Assembly: GCA_030950395.1 (NCBI GenBank)
Contig: JAUZRP010000011.1
Coordinates: forward strand, 54,070 to 118,069
From: Desulfonauticus sp.
GTDB taxonomy: Bacteria > Desulfobacterota > Desulfovibrionia > Desulfovibrionales > Desulfonatronovibrionaceae
DNA: 64,000 nt
Direction: 5' to 3'
The position numbers were made by a program, and so were the translations under genes. Under the pieces are notes generated by a model. The model was given only the letters and a program-made list of their open reading frames with translations, searched no databases and was not told the DNA's origin. Shown here one piece after another: positions 1 to 10,990 of the stretch. Every line of letters starts with the position of its first letter. The stretch's first letter is position 1.

Positions 1-837
1 ATAAGTAATAATAGTAGGCAAAGATAAAAGAGCACATTCCAGAGTTACTGTGCCAGATGCTGCCAAAGCAAGTTTAGCTGAAGCCATTTGTTCGTATCTT
101 TTCTCAGTATCAACGATCTCATAATCATGTTTTAAGGGCAAAAAAGACTTAATAAAATTTAGTTCTAGATTATGGGATTTAATCAAAGTTACCTGTAAGT
201 TGGGATTGTTTTTTTGCAGTAAAGAAACTGTTTGTCCAAATACAGGTAACAATTTACTGACTTCTTTTTTTCTACTCCCTGGCAATAAAAGCAATTTGTT
301 AGGTTTTCTGGGAATAGAAGAATAAACAGAAAAATCTATTAATTCTAAAAGAGGATGTCCCACATACAAAGTATTAACGCCTTGTTTTTGAAAAAATTCC
401 TTTTCAAAAGGAAAAATAGCAAATACTTTGCGTACGTATTTTTTTAAAAACTTTACTCTACTAGGACGCCATGCCCATAACTGAGGTGCAATGTAGTAAA
501 ATACGGGGATATTTAAACCAGCAGCATATTTTGCCAGGCGAAAGTTAAAATCAGGGGCATCAAACAAAATAATTGCATCTGGTTTGTACTTAGCTAAACT
601 AAGCTTTATATTTTTTAATAATTTTAAAATACGAGGCAAACTGGAAAATACTTCTACCAAACCCATTACAGATAGATCTTCTGCTCTATAAAGAGCCTCT
701 AAACCTGCCTTGCGACTATGTAGCCCACCCATACCTATAATTTTTAGACAAGGACAATGCTTTTTTAACCAAGAAATTAAAAGTCCTGCATAAATATCTG
801 CAGAAGGTTCGCAAACGTTTATCCACAGTGTGGGCAT
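1..837 (-). CDS. lpxB: Lipid-A-disaccharide synthase LpxB (3' end runs off the window)
   Basis: Reverse-strand translation starts MPTLWINVCEPSADIYAGLLISWLKKHCPCLKIIGMGG and contains ILFDAPDFNFRLAKYAAGLNIPVFYYIAPQLWAWRPSRVK, typical of LpxB. Confidence 0.9.
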   Translation of the reverse strand, partial: MPTLWINVCEPSADIYAGLLISWLKKHCPCLKIIGMGGLHSRKAGLEALYRAEDLSVMGLVEVFSSLPRILKLLKNIKLSLAKYKPDAIILFDAPDFNFRLAKYAAGLNIPVFYYIAPQLWAWRPSRVKFLKKYVRKVFAIFPFEKEFFQKQGVNTLYVGHPLLELIDFSVYSSIPRKPNKLLLLPGSRKKEVSKLLPVFGQTVSLLQKNNPNLQVTLIKSHNLELNFIKSFLPLKHDYEIVDTEKRYEQMASAKLALAASGTVTLECALLSLPTIITY

Positions 838-859
838 ATATTTTTCCCAAAAAATTATT

Positions 860-2227
860 TTATTTTCCAATACAAAAATTTTGAAATATATTATTTAAAA
901 CTTCATCAGTGGTAATTTCCCCTGTAATTTCCTGTAAATAACGACAGGCTAAATCCAAGTGCACGGCTAACAGATCATAGGGTAAATCCCCTAAATGGGT
1001 CAATAAATTTTCCAATTCTTGGTATGCCTTTTGAAGACAATTTTTTTGTCTTAAATTAGGTACTAAATCAGAAGTAGCTTCCAAACTATCACCGCTTAAG
1101 TGTCCCACAATAGCATCTATTACATCAGAAATACCTTCTCCTGTTGCAGAAGATATTTTAAAAACAGGTAAGTTTAATGTTTTTACCCAGGAAGGCTCTT
1201 TTGAGCTCAAATCAACTTTAGTTAAAAGCAAAAAAACATCTCTGAAGGATTTTAATTCTAAAATTTTTTGTTCGTAAGAGGTAAATTTTTCTCTTATATC
1301 GACTAACAACAAACAAAGATCAGATTTTTGAATAAGCTCCAATCCCCTTTGAAGGCCTATTTGCTCTATTTCATCCTGAGTTTCTCTAAGACCTGCTGTA
1401 TCTATCAATTTTATTGGAAGACCTTTAAAATTTACGTATTCTTCCAGATAATCTCTGGTAGTACCTGGAATAGACGTAACAATCGCCCTTTCCCTACCCA
1501 ATAAAGCATTGAGTAAACTTGACTTGCCAGCATTGACTCTGCCTGTTAGAACCACAAGGGCCCCATCCTGATATAAGTGTTTTTGTCTGTAACTTTCAAT
1601 AAGGCTGTTAATTTCCTGCAAAACCTTTTGGACTTTTTCCTGGACCAGATGAGGCGGGGCACATTCCAAATCTTCTTCTGGAAAGTCAACAGCTACACAA
1701 AAATCCTGTTTTAATTCTTCTAAAATTGTTCTAAGGGAAGCAATTTTTTGTTGTAAAAGACCTTGTAATTTTTTCTGGGCCAGAGGAATAGCTGCTTGAG
1801 TAGGAGCATTAATGAGTTCCATTACTGCTTCGGCTTGGGTTAAATCTATCTTGTGGTTTAAAAAAGCCCTATAGGTAAACTCTCCAGGATTAGCCAGCCG
1901 TGCTCCAGCTTTTAAAACCTCTTCTAAAACACTCTGCAATACAGCAGGCCCTCCATGGCAATTAATCTCTACCACGTCTTCACCAGTATAAGAACCTGGG
2001 GCAGGCATGTAGGCCAACAAAATTTCGTCTAACACCTCACCTTTAAGGCTAACAAAATATCCGTGATGCAGCCTATAAGGTTTGATACAGGTGAAATCTT
2101 TTTTCGCTGAAGAAAAAAACTTTTGGCCTATAACTAAACTTTTGGCCCCACTTAAACGAATAATACCCACCCCTCCCTTTCCAAGCGGGGTAACTATAGC
2201 TGCAATAGTATCTGTTGATTGCTGCAT
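860..2227 (-). CDS. mnmE: tRNA modification GTPase MnmE/TrmE
   Basis: DTIAAIVTPLGKGGVGIIRLSG N-terminus, GRVNAGKSSLLN P-loop, C-terminal CIGK. Confidence 0.97.
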   Translation of the reverse strand: MQQSTDTIAAIVTPLGKGGVGIIRLSGAKSLVIGQKFFSSAKKDFTCIKPYRLHHGYFVSLKGEVLDEILLAYMPAPGSYTGEDVVEINCHGGPAVLQSVLEEVLKAGARLANPGEFTYRAFLNHKIDLTQAEAVMELINAPTQAAIPLAQKKLQGLLQQKIASLRTILEELKQDFCVAVDFPEEDLECAPPHLVQEKVQKVLQEINSLIESYRQKHLYQDGALVVLTGRVNAGKSSLLNALLGRERAIVTSIPGTTRDYLEEYVNFKGLPIKLIDTAGLRETQDEIEQIGLQRGLELIQKSDLCLLLVDIREKFTSYEQKILELKSFRDVFLLLTKVDLSSKEPSWVKTLNLPVFKISSATGEGISDVIDAIVGHLSGDSLEATSDLVPNLRQKNCLQKAYQELENLLTHLGDLPYDLLAVHLDLACRYLQEITGEITTDEVLNNIFQNFCIGK

Positions 2228-2266
2228 TCTAATTGAGTCTATCTATGCACCTTTTTTATCTTCTAA

Positions 2267-2731
2267 TCAAAGCAAACCAAAACTTTTTAACACATTGGCC
2301 ACCTGACGATCGCTTTTAGCCAACTCCCTTAAAGCCAGAATTAAGTTTCTTAACTTCCCTTCTCTTTCTATTTCTCTTATGGCTTCTTCTTTGGCCTTAG
2401 ATATAATAGTCCTTCTGTCCCAATAGGCAAAACCTATAACTCCCAAAGTCAAAGTGGTAAATATAGTCGTTAGAATCCATAAGAAATTCATCATTTGCTC
2501 AAAACGCTTATCCACCTGCTCAAAACGCTTATCCACCTGCTCAAAACGACTATTCATATCTTTTCTTAAATCTTCTAATCGCTTATCGGTCTGCTCCATA
2601 AATACCTGCAGAGTGGTTTCTAGTTTGATCAAACGCTCTCTATCTGCCTGAGTAAAACCTGTGGGAGCAGCCCTGACCTGAAAGGCAAACAGCAAATACG
2701 CAAGCAGAATAAATAAAATCTTTTTTTTCAT
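2267..2731 (-). CDS. Small exported/membrane coiled-coil protein with RFEQVDK heptad repeats
   Basis: Signal peptide-like N-terminus, repeated DKRFEQV, one TM segment; no known function. Confidence 0.7.
   Translation of the reverse strand: MKKKILFILLAYLLFAFQVRAAPTGFTQADRERLIKLETTLQVFMEQTDKRLEDLRKDMNSRFEQVDKRFEQVDKRFEQMMNFLWILTTIFTTLTLGVIGFAYWDRRTIISKAKEEAIREIEREGKLRNLILALRELAKSDRQVANVLKSFGLL
2496..2557. repeat. 21-bp in-frame tandem repeat (tgctcaaaacgcttatccacc), 2 full copies plus a partial
   Basis: Direct reading; encodes RFEQVDK repeats of the overlapping CDS. Confidence 0.9.
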
Positions 2732-2771
2732 AATTTTCTCCTGCCCCTTATTTTACCTTACCTTACTGCCC

Positions 2772-3875
2772 TCACACTTGCATGGCAATAAAATCTCCCA
2801 TCTGAGAACAGGTCAATTTTTTTTGCCCCTGGGTAAAAATGTCTGCTGTTCTATAGCCTGCATCTAAAGTCTTTTGGACTGCTGTTTCAATAGCTTTAGC
2901 TTCTTCCTGGAGATGAAAAGAATGTTCCAACATCATGGCTACAGACAAAATAGTAGCTATAGGATTAGCTATGTCCTGTCCTGCAATGTCTGGAGCAGAG
3001 CCGTGAATTGGTTCGTAGAGTCCAAGATCCCCTTGCCCCATAGAAGCAGAAGGTAAGGTGCCAAGAGTTCCACTTATTACCCCTGCTTCGTCAGACAAAA
3101 TATCTCCAAATAAATTACCCGTAACAATAACGTCAAATGTATAAGGTCGAGCCACGAGCTGCATGGCTGCATTATCTACGTATAAGTGCTCTAGCTCAAC
3201 TTCTGGATAGTCTCTAGCCACTTCTTGCACCACTTCATTCCACAGTTGCGAGACTTCCAAAACATTGGACTTATCCACTGAAGTGACTTTTTTTCTCCTG
3301 GTTAAAGCAATTTTAAAAGCCAAATGGGCTATACGTCTAACTTCTGACTCAGTGTAACGCATGGTATTAAAGCCCACCTTTTCCCCATTTTCTTCTTTGA
3401 TGCCTTTGGGCTCACCAAAATAAATACCACTGGTCAGTTCTCTGACCACGATAAGGTCAATACCCCTGGCAACAATATCTTCTCTAAGTACGCTGGCCTT
3501 CTGCAAAGCAGGGAATAATTTCACCGGACGCAAATTAGCAAACAAATCCAACGACTTTCTAATACCTAACAAACCACTTTCTGGCCGCAAGTGACGGGGC
3601 AAATTATCCCACTTAGGGCCACCTACTGCTCCCAACAATACGGCTTGACTATCTTTACACTTTAATATGGTCTCCTCTGGCAGTGGCTCTCCTGCTTTAT
3701 CAATAGCCTCCCCGCCAATCAATGCAGTTTCTAAGACAAGAGAATGGCCATATTTCTGAGCCACGGCCTTTAAAACCTTTACTCCTTCTCGTACCACTTC
3801 TGGGCCTATACCATCTCCAGGCAACAAACATATTTTTAATTGCATTTTAAGCCCCCTGTAATCTTTGTTTGGCAA
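2772..3875 (-). CDS. leuB: 3-isopropylmalate dehydrogenase
   Basis: [19 protein letters not shown] and [31 protein letters not shown] motifs; the start may be at [12 protein letters not shown]. Confidence 0.96.
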   Translation of the reverse strand: MPNKDYRGLKMQLKICLLPGDGIGPEVVREGVKVLKAVAQKYGHSLVLETALIGGEAIDKAGEPLPEETILKCKDSQAVLLGAVGGPKWDNLPRHLRPESGLLGIRKSLDLFANLRPVKLFPALQKASVLREDIVARGIDLIVVRELTSGIYFGEPKGIKEENGEKVGFNTMRYTESEVRRIAHLAFKIALTRRKKVTSVDKSNVLEVSQLWNEVVQEVARDYPEVELEHLYVDNAAMQLVARPYTFDVIVTGNLFGDILSDEAGVISGTLGTLPSASMGQGDLGLYEPIHGSAPDIAGQDIANPIATILSVAMMLEHSFHLQEEAKAIETAVQKTLDAGYRTADIFTQGQKKLTCSQMGDFIAMQV

Positions 3876-4344
3876 AAGGAATAAGTCCTCCTGCTTGCAG
3901 TATTTTTTGGATAAATTCAGAAATAGGATTTAATTCAAACTCCACGTTTTGAGTAACATTTTTTAACATATTCTGGGTAGTATCAATTTCCAATAAATCA
4001 CCTTCTGCAATCTCCCCTACCCGATCCCCTAACTCTAGCAACAACAGGCCCATATTAAAACCATTTCTATAAAAAATTCTGGCAAAACTATGGGCCACAA
4101 CGACTTTAATACCTGCCCCTAAAATAGCTAATGGAGCATGCTCCCTGGAAGATCCGCAACCAAAATTTTTACCAGCCACTAAAATAGTATCAGGCTGAAT
4201 CTTTTGCCTAAAATTTTCTTCCAAACCAGACAGACAATGTTTACCCAACTCTTCCATATCTGTGGTTACTAAAAACCTTGCTGGAATAATTGCATCTGTA
4301 TCTATATGATCCCCAACTTTTAATGCCTTTCCTTTGTAAAACAT
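3847..4344 (-). CDS. leuD: 3-isopropylmalate dehydratase small subunit
   Basis: [15 protein letters not shown] and [17 protein letters not shown] motifs. Confidence 0.96.
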   Translation of the reverse strand: MFYKGKALKVGDHIDTDAIIPARFLVTTDMEELGKHCLSGLEENFRQKIQPDTILVAGKNFGCGSSREHAPLAILGAGIKVVVAHSFARIFYRNGFNMGLLLLELGDRVGEIAEGDLLEIDTTQNMLKNVTQNVEFELNPISEFIQKILQAGGLIPFAKQRLQGA

Positions 4345-4411
4345 AGAACCTTCTCCTAATTATTGTTTAATTCTTAACAAATAAACAATTAAACGTAACT
4401 TTACCCCTTTC

Positions 4412-5668
4412 TTACACATCTTTAGGATTGGTGATATAACCTGTAAGGGCTGAAGCAGCAGCTACATATGCACTGCTCAAATAAACTTCACTGTCCAGAC
4501 TTCCCATTCTGCCCTTAAAATTACGATTGGTAGTAGCCACGCACTTTTCGCCAGCAGCCAAAATCCCCATATGTCCTCCCAAACAAGGACCACAAGTAGG
4601 CGGGCCTATTACTGCTCCAGCTTCCATAAAAATCTCTAACAATCCTTCTTTAAGAGCCTGTTTATAAATATTGGGCGTGGCTGGCAAAATAATCAAACGC
4701 ACTCCCTTAGCCACTTTATTACCTTTGAGCAATTCTGCGGCCTGTCTCAAATCAGAAATTCGACCATTGGTACAAGAACCTATGACCACTTGATCTATTT
4801 TTATGCCTTTAACTTCATCTACAGGACAAACGTTTTCAGGCAAGTGAGGACAACTCACCACAGGCTCTAATTTGGTGGCATCAAAAGTAATTTCACGCTC
4901 ATAGTTAGCATCTTTTTCTAAAACCAATTCCCTATCTTGCCTGCCACAAGCAGAAGTATAAGCCAACGTCTTAGCATCTGCAGGGAACAACCCTGCTTTG
5001 GCTCCTGCTTCTATAGCCATGTTGGCAATGGTCATTCTGCCTTCCACATCTAAGTCAGAGATAACCTCTCCTGTAAATTCTAAAGCTTTATACAGGGCTC
5101 CATCCACTCCAATATGACCAATGACTGTCAAAATAATGTCCTTGGCAGTGACAAATTTATTTAATCTGCCTTTAATCTCTACTAAAATGCTGCCAGGCAC
5201 TTTAAACCAGGTTTCTCCAAAGGCCATAGCATAAGCAATGTCAGTGGACCCAAGACCTGTGGCAAAAGCTCCTAACCCACCATAAGTGCAGGTATGACTA
5301 TCTGCACCTATCACCACGTCCCAGGGTCCAACCAGTCCTAACTCTGGCAAAAGGGCATGTTCTACTCCCACGTCTCCACCTTCGTAATAATGCACAATAC
5401 CTTGCTCCTGAGCAAATTCCCTGACTTTTTTTACCTGCTCAGCAGATTTAATGTCCTTATTTGGGGTAAAGTGATCACAAACCAAGATCACCTTTTCCAC
5501 ATCAAACACTCGTTTTGCTCCCATTTTAAAAAAAGATTCTATAGACAAAGGAGCAGTAATGTCATTGGCTAAGACTTTATCCACTTTTACCTGCACGATT
5601 TGACCAGGCCCTGTGATTTCCTCACTAGTATGGATTTGTAAAATTTTTTCACTAAGAGTTTTGGCCAT
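4412..5668 (-). CDS. leuC: 3-isopropylmalate dehydratase large subunit
   Basis: GADSHTCTYGGLGAFATGLGSTD, GSCTNGRISDLR and GPPTCGPCLGGHMG motifs. Confidence 0.96.
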   Translation of the reverse strand: MAKTLSEKILQIHTSEEITGPGQIVQVKVDKVLANDITAPLSIESFFKMGAKRVFDVEKVILVCDHFTPNKDIKSAEQVKKVREFAQEQGIVHYYEGGDVGVEHALLPELGLVGPWDVVIGADSHTCTYGGLGAFATGLGSTDIAYAMAFGETWFKVPGSILVEIKGRLNKFVTAKDIILTVIGHIGVDGALYKALEFTGEVISDLDVEGRMTIANMAIEAGAKAGLFPADAKTLAYTSACGRQDRELVLEKDANYEREITFDATKLEPVVSCPHLPENVCPVDEVKGIKIDQVVIGSCTNGRISDLRQAAELLKGNKVAKGVRLIILPATPNIYKQALKEGLLEIFMEAGAVIGPPTCGPCLGGHMGILAAGEKCVATTNRNFKGRMGSLDSEVYLSSAYVAAASALTGYITNPKDV

Positions 5669-7184
5669 TAGTTTGTTCCTCCTCTTTTTTTACCAACCTA
5701 TTTAAAGCATTTATATAAGCTTTGGCACTGGCTACGATAATGTCTGGATCAGAAGCTCTGCCCACGGCTGTAAGGTTATTTTCCTCCACACGCACAGTTA
5801 CCTCTCCTTGGGCATCAGTGCCTCCTGTAATAGCGTTTACAGAATAACGCAAAAGCTTTGGTTTTCTATCCACTATTCGGCTAATGGTATTAAATATTGC
5901 ATCAATGGGACCAACTCCAAAGTCAGCTAATTTTTTCTCCTCCCCATTGACTTGCATTTTTAAAACAGCCGTAGGGATGGCCATGTTTCCAGAAATAGCA
6001 CTCAAATACTTTAATTCAAATTTATCTGGCAAACGATAAACCTCTTCCAGAACAATGGCCTCCACATCTTCATCGTAAATCTTTTTCTTTTTATCTGCCA
6101 AATTTTTAACTGCTAAAAAAACTTTATTTAATTCTTCTTCTCCCAAATTATAGCCCAATTCCTGCAATTTCTGTTTTATAGCGTGCCTGCCGGAATGTTT
6201 TCCCAAAACAATATCTGAGCTAGTTTTGCCCACACTTTGGGGAGTCATAATTTCGTAGGTCAACCTATTTTTTAACACTCCATCCTGATGGATGCCAGAT
6301 TCGTGCGCAAAAGCATTGGCCCCTACAATAGCCTTATAAGGAGGTATGGGTTGACCAATAATTAAAGAAAGCAACCTGCAGGTAGGATAGATTTGCTCTG
6401 TTTGAACATTGGTAACAAAATTATAATACTCCTTACGCACAGTTAAATTCATAATGACTTCTTCTAAAGCTGCATTTCCAGCCCTTTCTCCAATACCACT
6501 CACCGTAACCTCTGCCTGCTTTGCCCCAGCCTTAAGAGCGGCTAAAGTATTGGCCACTGCCAGACCAAGATCATTGTGACAATGCACACTAAAAATAACT
6601 TTTTCTGCCCCTCGCACGTGTTTTCGCAAATAAGTAATTAACTCAAAAAACTCACCTGGTTGCGTATAGCCCACCGTATCGGGAACATTTAAAACTTTGG
6701 CCCCACTTTCAACAGCTACGCTAAAAACTTCCACTAAATAATCCCAATCAGACCGTGAGGCATCCTCGGCAGAAAATTCTACGTTTGGACACAATTTAGC
6801 AGCCAAACGCACGGCTTCTCGGGTAATGTCTAAAACCTCTTGTCTGGATTTTTTTAATTTATATTTTAAATGCACATCCGAGGTAGCAATAAACGTATGA
6901 ATACGTGGCTCTGGACTATGCTTTACAGCTTCGTAAGCCAAGACAATATCTTTTTCCACTGCCCGACAAAGACCTGCCACCTGAACCTGTTGAACTGATC
7001 TGGCAATCTCCTGGACAGCTTTAAAATCACCTTCACTAGCAGCAGGAAAACCAGCTTCTATAATATCCACACCCAATCTTTCCAATTGCCTGGCCATTCT
7101 CTTTTTTTCCTGTAAATTCATGGTAGCTCCAGGAGATTGTTCTCCATCTCTTAAGGTAGTATCAAAAATGTATATTCTCTCCAT
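5652..7184 (-). CDS. leuA: 2-isopropylmalate synthase
   Basis: FDTTLRDGEQSPGATMN, HCHNDLGLAVANTLAA, HESGIHQDGVLKN. Confidence 0.97.
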   Translation of the reverse strand: MERIYIFDTTLRDGEQSPGATMNLQEKKRMARQLERLGVDIIEAGFPAASEGDFKAVQEIARSVQQVQVAGLCRAVEKDIVLAYEAVKHSPEPRIHTFIATSDVHLKYKLKKSRQEVLDITREAVRLAAKLCPNVEFSAEDASRSDWDYLVEVFSVAVESGAKVLNVPDTVGYTQPGEFFELITYLRKHVRGAEKVIFSVHCHNDLGLAVANTLAALKAGAKQAEVTVSGIGERAGNAALEEVIMNLTVRKEYYNFVTNVQTEQIYPTCRLLSLIIGQPIPPYKAIVGANAFAHESGIHQDGVLKNRLTYEIMTPQSVGKTSSDIVLGKHSGRHAIKQKLQELGYNLGEEELNKVFLAVKNLADKKKKIYDEDVEAIVLEEVYRLPDKFELKYLSAISGNMAIPTAVLKMQVNGEEKKLADFGVGPIDAIFNTISRIVDRKPKLLRYSVNAITGGTDAQGEVTVRVEENNLTAVGRASDPDIIVASAKAYINALNRLVKKEEEQTNGQNS

Positions 7185-7251
7185 TAGGTATACCTCCTTT
7201 TTAAAGGCTTTCGATGTTATTAAATGTTAATTATGAGGGGGGGATGTAATT

Positions 7252-8007
7252 TTACGAGAGCTCCTTACGGAACTCCCGTAGGTTAGACTTTCTTAGAGGG
7301 AGATAAAGAAATGTATAAAAATAACCAGAAAAAAAATAAATAAGAAAAAATATAAAGCCCAAAAATTTGGGTTCTGAGACAAGAAGAGTAAACAAAAAGA
7401 TAACTACTACAGTGCTAGAAAAAGGATGAACTCTGGCCATTTCTACGTCTTTAAAAGATGCGTACTTTATGCGGCTGACCATAGTAAGAGCTAAAACAAA
7501 AGTCAAGATCAAAACAAGTTTTGCAAGCCATACAGAATTTACTATGTGAATATAATTGGCAAACAAAACAAACGTAGCTATGGTGCAGGCTGCTGCAGGT
7601 ATGGGTAAACCAACAAAAAATTTTTTAGAGCTGGTTTTAGCCTTGACATTAAAACGAGCCAAACGCAACGCCCCACAAGCCAAAAACAAAAAACTGGTCC
7701 CAATCCCTATACGGCCAAAACAATGAGTCTGCCATAAATAAACCAAGACAGCAGGCCCCACTCCAAAAGCTATTAAGTCAGCCAAAGAATCGTATTGTAC
7801 CCCAAATTCTGAACTCGATCTGGTAAGCCTGGCAACCTTTCCATCCATTCCATCAAAAAGACAACTTACTAAAATAGCTAAAGCTGCCTTTTCAAAACTA
7901 CCTTCTATGGAAAACAATATACCCAAAAAACCAGAAAACAAACTGGCCGTTGTTAATAAGTTGGGCAGGACGTACAAAGATTTATATTTAGGAGTAACCT
8001 TATTCAT
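7252..8007 (-). CDS. pssA: CDP-diacylglycerol-serine O-phosphatidyltransferase
   Basis: CDP-alcohol phosphotransferase motif FDGMDGKVARLTRSSSEFGVQYDSLADLIAFG. Confidence 0.93.
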   Translation of the reverse strand: MNKVTPKYKSLYVLPNLLTTASLFSGFLGILFSIEGSFEKAALAILVSCLFDGMDGKVARLTRSSSEFGVQYDSLADLIAFGVGPAVLVYLWQTHCFGRIGIGTSFLFLACGALRLARFNVKAKTSSKKFFVGLPIPAAACTIATFVLFANYIHIVNSVWLAKLVLILTFVLALTMVSRIKYASFKDVEMARVHPFSSTVVVIFLFTLLVSEPKFLGFIFFLIYFFSGYFYTFLYLPLRKSNLREFRKELS

Positions 8008-8692
8008 TGGTTCTTTTTTTAGCTAAAATACTTTCCCCGGCTAAAACTTTATCTCCGATATTCACCACTGGTTTATAAGAAGATGGTAAATAAAGGTCAA
8101 GTCTTGAGCCAAATTTAATCAAACCAAAACGTTCTCCTCGCTTTAAAAGCTCTCCTATCTCCCAAAAACACACTATCCTTCGAGCTATAAGCCCAGCAAT
8201 TTGCACCACTGTCCAAAGATTTTTCTCTTCATCTTCAATATGTAAGAGATTTCTTTCATTATCTTTAGAAGCCTTGTCTAAAGAAGCATTAAAAAATTTT
8301 CCAGGAATATAGCGAACACTTTTTAACTTGCCAGTAACAGGAGTTCTATTCACATGCACATTAAAAATATTCATAAAGACGGAGATCACTTCTCGTTCTT
8401 CTCCAGTAAAAGGGCATATGTCCCTCCAAATTTTAACTACCTTACCGTCTGCAGGAGAAACAGCCACATCTTTTTCCTGAGGAATAACTCTATAAGGATC
8501 CCGAAAAAAATTTAAAACCAAAACAAATAAAATAAAAACCAAAAAACTTAACCACTCCCATCCCCAAAGGGCTAAAAGCAAACTAAAAAATCCTAACCCT
8601 ATCAAGTAAATAGTCCCTTCAGGACATATCCTGATTTTAGGCTTATACATAAATCCTCCTACTAACTGCAACAATTGACTTAACAAAATCAA
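8000..8692 (-). CDS. psd: Phosphatidylserine decarboxylase (short Psd type)
   Basis: NFFRDPYRVIP, VSPADGKVV, FMNIFNVHVNRTPVTG, FGSRLDLYLP. Confidence 0.93.
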   Translation of the reverse strand: MILLSQLLQLVGGFMYKPKIRICPEGTIYLIGLGFFSLLLALWGWEWLSFLVFILFVLVLNFFRDPYRVIPQEKDVAVSPADGKVVKIWRDICPFTGEEREVISVFMNIFNVHVNRTPVTGKLKSVRYIPGKFFNASLDKASKDNERNLLHIEDEEKNLWTVVQIAGLIARRIVCFWEIGELLKRGERFGLIKFGSRLDLYLPSSYKPVVNIGDKVLAGESILAKKRTNE

Positions 8693-9003
8693 CTCATCAA
8701 CTTCTTAATCTCCTCAACATCCTTTGCCGCCTTAATGGCTTCACTTATTGCCTCAAGCAAATCTACATCCTTTATCTTTTTTATTTCTGGATAAATTTTT
8801 AGCCCCTGAACACCAAACTTTAGCTCTAGCCCAAGCCCTATGGCCTTTAACATCCACATGCCCTGCTGAAGGCCTCTTTCCATTCCTTGCTGGATGCCCT
8901 TTTCCAGTCCTTGCTGGATGCCTTCTTTGATGCCCTCTTGTTTTATAATTTCATAAGCCGCGCTCTCTATCATAATGTCTCTCCTCTTATGAATTAATTG
9001 CAA
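8689..9003 (-). pseudogene. C-terminal fragment of an Rpn/PD-(D/E)XK nuclease-family transposase-like protein
   Basis: GIKEGIQQGLEKGIQQGMERGLQQGM repeats then LELKFGVQGLKIYPEIKKIKDVDLLEAISEAIKAAKDVEEIKKL; N-terminal nuclease domain absent. Confidence 0.6.
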
Positions 9004-9112
9004 GGGAATATCTTCTGATATAAGTCCCCCTTAAAATACCCTAACCTAGCGATGTTGTAAAACCCTTTAATACCATAACCGATATAGTGGTAACTATAAA
9101 AAATCACTTTTT

Positions 9113-10381
9113 TTAAATTTTATTTCCCAGATATTGTTTTTTCCATTCGTCCAAAAACAGCAAGGCAGCCTCCAATTCAGAGAGCTCTCCTTGTTTTTCT
9201 TTTATACGCAGGACAATCTCTTCTAATTCACTATTCAAGGTTAAACCTAAATTGGCCAAAAAAAGCTCTAATTCAGATCTAACCTCTTCTGGCAATCCAG
9301 AAATTTCTAATTTGTCTTCTCCAACAGAACACAGGTTGATTTTACTGGTAATAAAATCAAGTAAAGTTTCCATCCTGTGAGTGTAAGTATGTTCCGCCAA
9401 AACTCTAATGTAAGCGTTGTGAGCAAACTCCTGTCTTTTTTCAGGATGCTTTAAAAAGTAATCTATTTGTTTTTTTAATTCTGTTACTGAAGAAAAAACA
9501 ACGATCTCTTCGTCAGGTAGAAACAACTCTGAGAGCAAGCTCCTCTCATCCACCAATTGAAAGGCTCTACATCCTGCTATCTCAAAAGTCCTTGGATTGA
9601 CAAAATCTCCTTTACTTATTTCTATCCAGTCCACACTAGAATGTAAATTAAGATTTATTTTACTGGCGTTAAAAATTTTTACAATTTCTTCAGGAGAAAC
9701 TCTTCTTCCTCCTTCTTGAACAAAAGGAGTTAAAATAGCATCGCCCTCCCATTCTGTGCCCCAAATTTTAAAATCATAATCCACCAATTCTTTAAATACT
9801 TTTCTTCTATTAGGATAGCCAGCTCCCATAAAAGATAAATCACTGCCATAACGTTTTTTATCCACAGGATTAAGAGAAAGAGGTTTATGCACTTCAGGAC
9901 AACAGGCAAGAGGTAAATAACAAACATTATTTTGACCAATTTTCTTTAAACTAGAAAAAAAAGGCTCTTTTTGAATAACTGCAAAAAAATCATAACAGGG
10001 AGCAAAGGCCCTCCAATAAGTAAAGACTTGAAAATCTTCCACAAACCACATAACTGTTGGTATGCCGTTTTGTCTGAACTTAGCCAAAATCTGTCTAGTC
10101 AAAGGAGCCTGAGCCAAGGCTAAAACAAATGAAGGAGCAAATTCTTCTACCTTAGCATAAATAGCCTGAGACACCAGATGAAGAAACCCCTGTTCCAACT
10201 GCTCCAAATTACTTACACCAATTTTAATCTGCTTTAGAGCCTTAAAAGCAGAATAAAACAAAGGAGAATCAAATACCTCTACTATATGTCCCAATTGTTC
10301 AAGCCCTCTGGCCGCAAATCGTCCCACAGGCAGAGAACCACCATAAAATGGCAGTACTACCAATATCTTATATTTTCTCAT
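9113..10381 (-). CDS. CgeB-like glycosyltransferase family protein
   Basis: PTVMWFVEDFQVFTYW, KINLNLHSSVDWIEISKGDFVNPRTFEIAGCRAFQLVDER pattern. Confidence 0.75.
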   Translation of the reverse strand: MRKYKILVVLPFYGGSLPVGRFAARGLEQLGHIVEVFDSPLFYSAFKALKQIKIGVSNLEQLEQGFLHLVSQAIYAKVEEFAPSFVLALAQAPLTRQILAKFRQNGIPTVMWFVEDFQVFTYWRAFAPCYDFFAVIQKEPFFSSLKKIGQNNVCYLPLACCPEVHKPLSLNPVDKKRYGSDLSFMGAGYPNRRKVFKELVDYDFKIWGTEWEGDAILTPFVQEGGRRVSPEEIVKIFNASKINLNLHSSVDWIEISKGDFVNPRTFEIAGCRAFQLVDERSLLSELFLPDEEIVVFSSVTELKKQIDYFLKHPEKRQEFAHNAYIRVLAEHTYTHRMETLLDFITSKINLCSVGEDKLEISGLPEEVRSELELFLANLGLTLNSELEEIVLRIKEKQGELSELEAALLFLDEWKKQYLGNKI

Positions 10382-10478
10382 ATCTTCTCACCTAGTTAGG
10401 GTTAAACGTTAAGAATTCAAAGTGTGATCTTGATTTTTTATGCTGGTACCAACCCCAAGATTAAATCGTGTTTTTATT

Positions 10479-10946
10479 TCAAAATACTTGACTCAAGTGA
10501 TGACTAAGTTCTTCTGTCAAAGTATCCATTTGATAACCGTGGTCATAACCCAACAAATGTAAAACACCGTGCGCTGTCAACCTCCAAAAGTGTTCTTTTC
10601 TGTCTTGAACATATAAAAAAGATTCTCTAATAACTGCTGCCACGTTTATGAATAATTCTCCAAGAAACTCCCCATCTCCAGGAAAACTCAAAACATTGGT
10701 AGGTCCTAAACAATGTAAATACCTTTGGTTTAATTCAGCACTTAAAACATCATCTACCAAAACTACACTCAAACTTTTATCCAATATATTTAAATATTCC
10801 CCTAAATAAAAAAAACCTAATTTCAGCTCAGTTTTACCCAGACCCAAACTAGCCAATACATTGGTTTTAAAATGTAATTGTAAAAAATCTGACGGTATAT
10901 TGTTTAACCGTGAACGTAAACAACTATTTTTGTATTCTTCAGCCAA
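10479..10946 (-). CDS. ybeY: Endoribonuclease YbeY
   Basis: TNVLSFPGDGEFLGELFINVAAV and HGVLHLLGYDHGYQMD metal-binding motif. Confidence 0.95.
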   Translation of the reverse strand: MAEEYKNSCLRSRLNNIPSDFLQLHFKTNVLASLGLGKTELKLGFFYLGEYLNILDKSLSVVLVDDVLSAELNQRYLHCLGPTNVLSFPGDGEFLGELFINVAAVIRESFLYVQDRKEHFWRLTAHGVLHLLGYDHGYQMDTLTEELSHHLSQVF

Positions 10947-10990
10947 TTATTCTCTCCATTAGTAAAAAAAAACACATGCCCTTAAATTTT

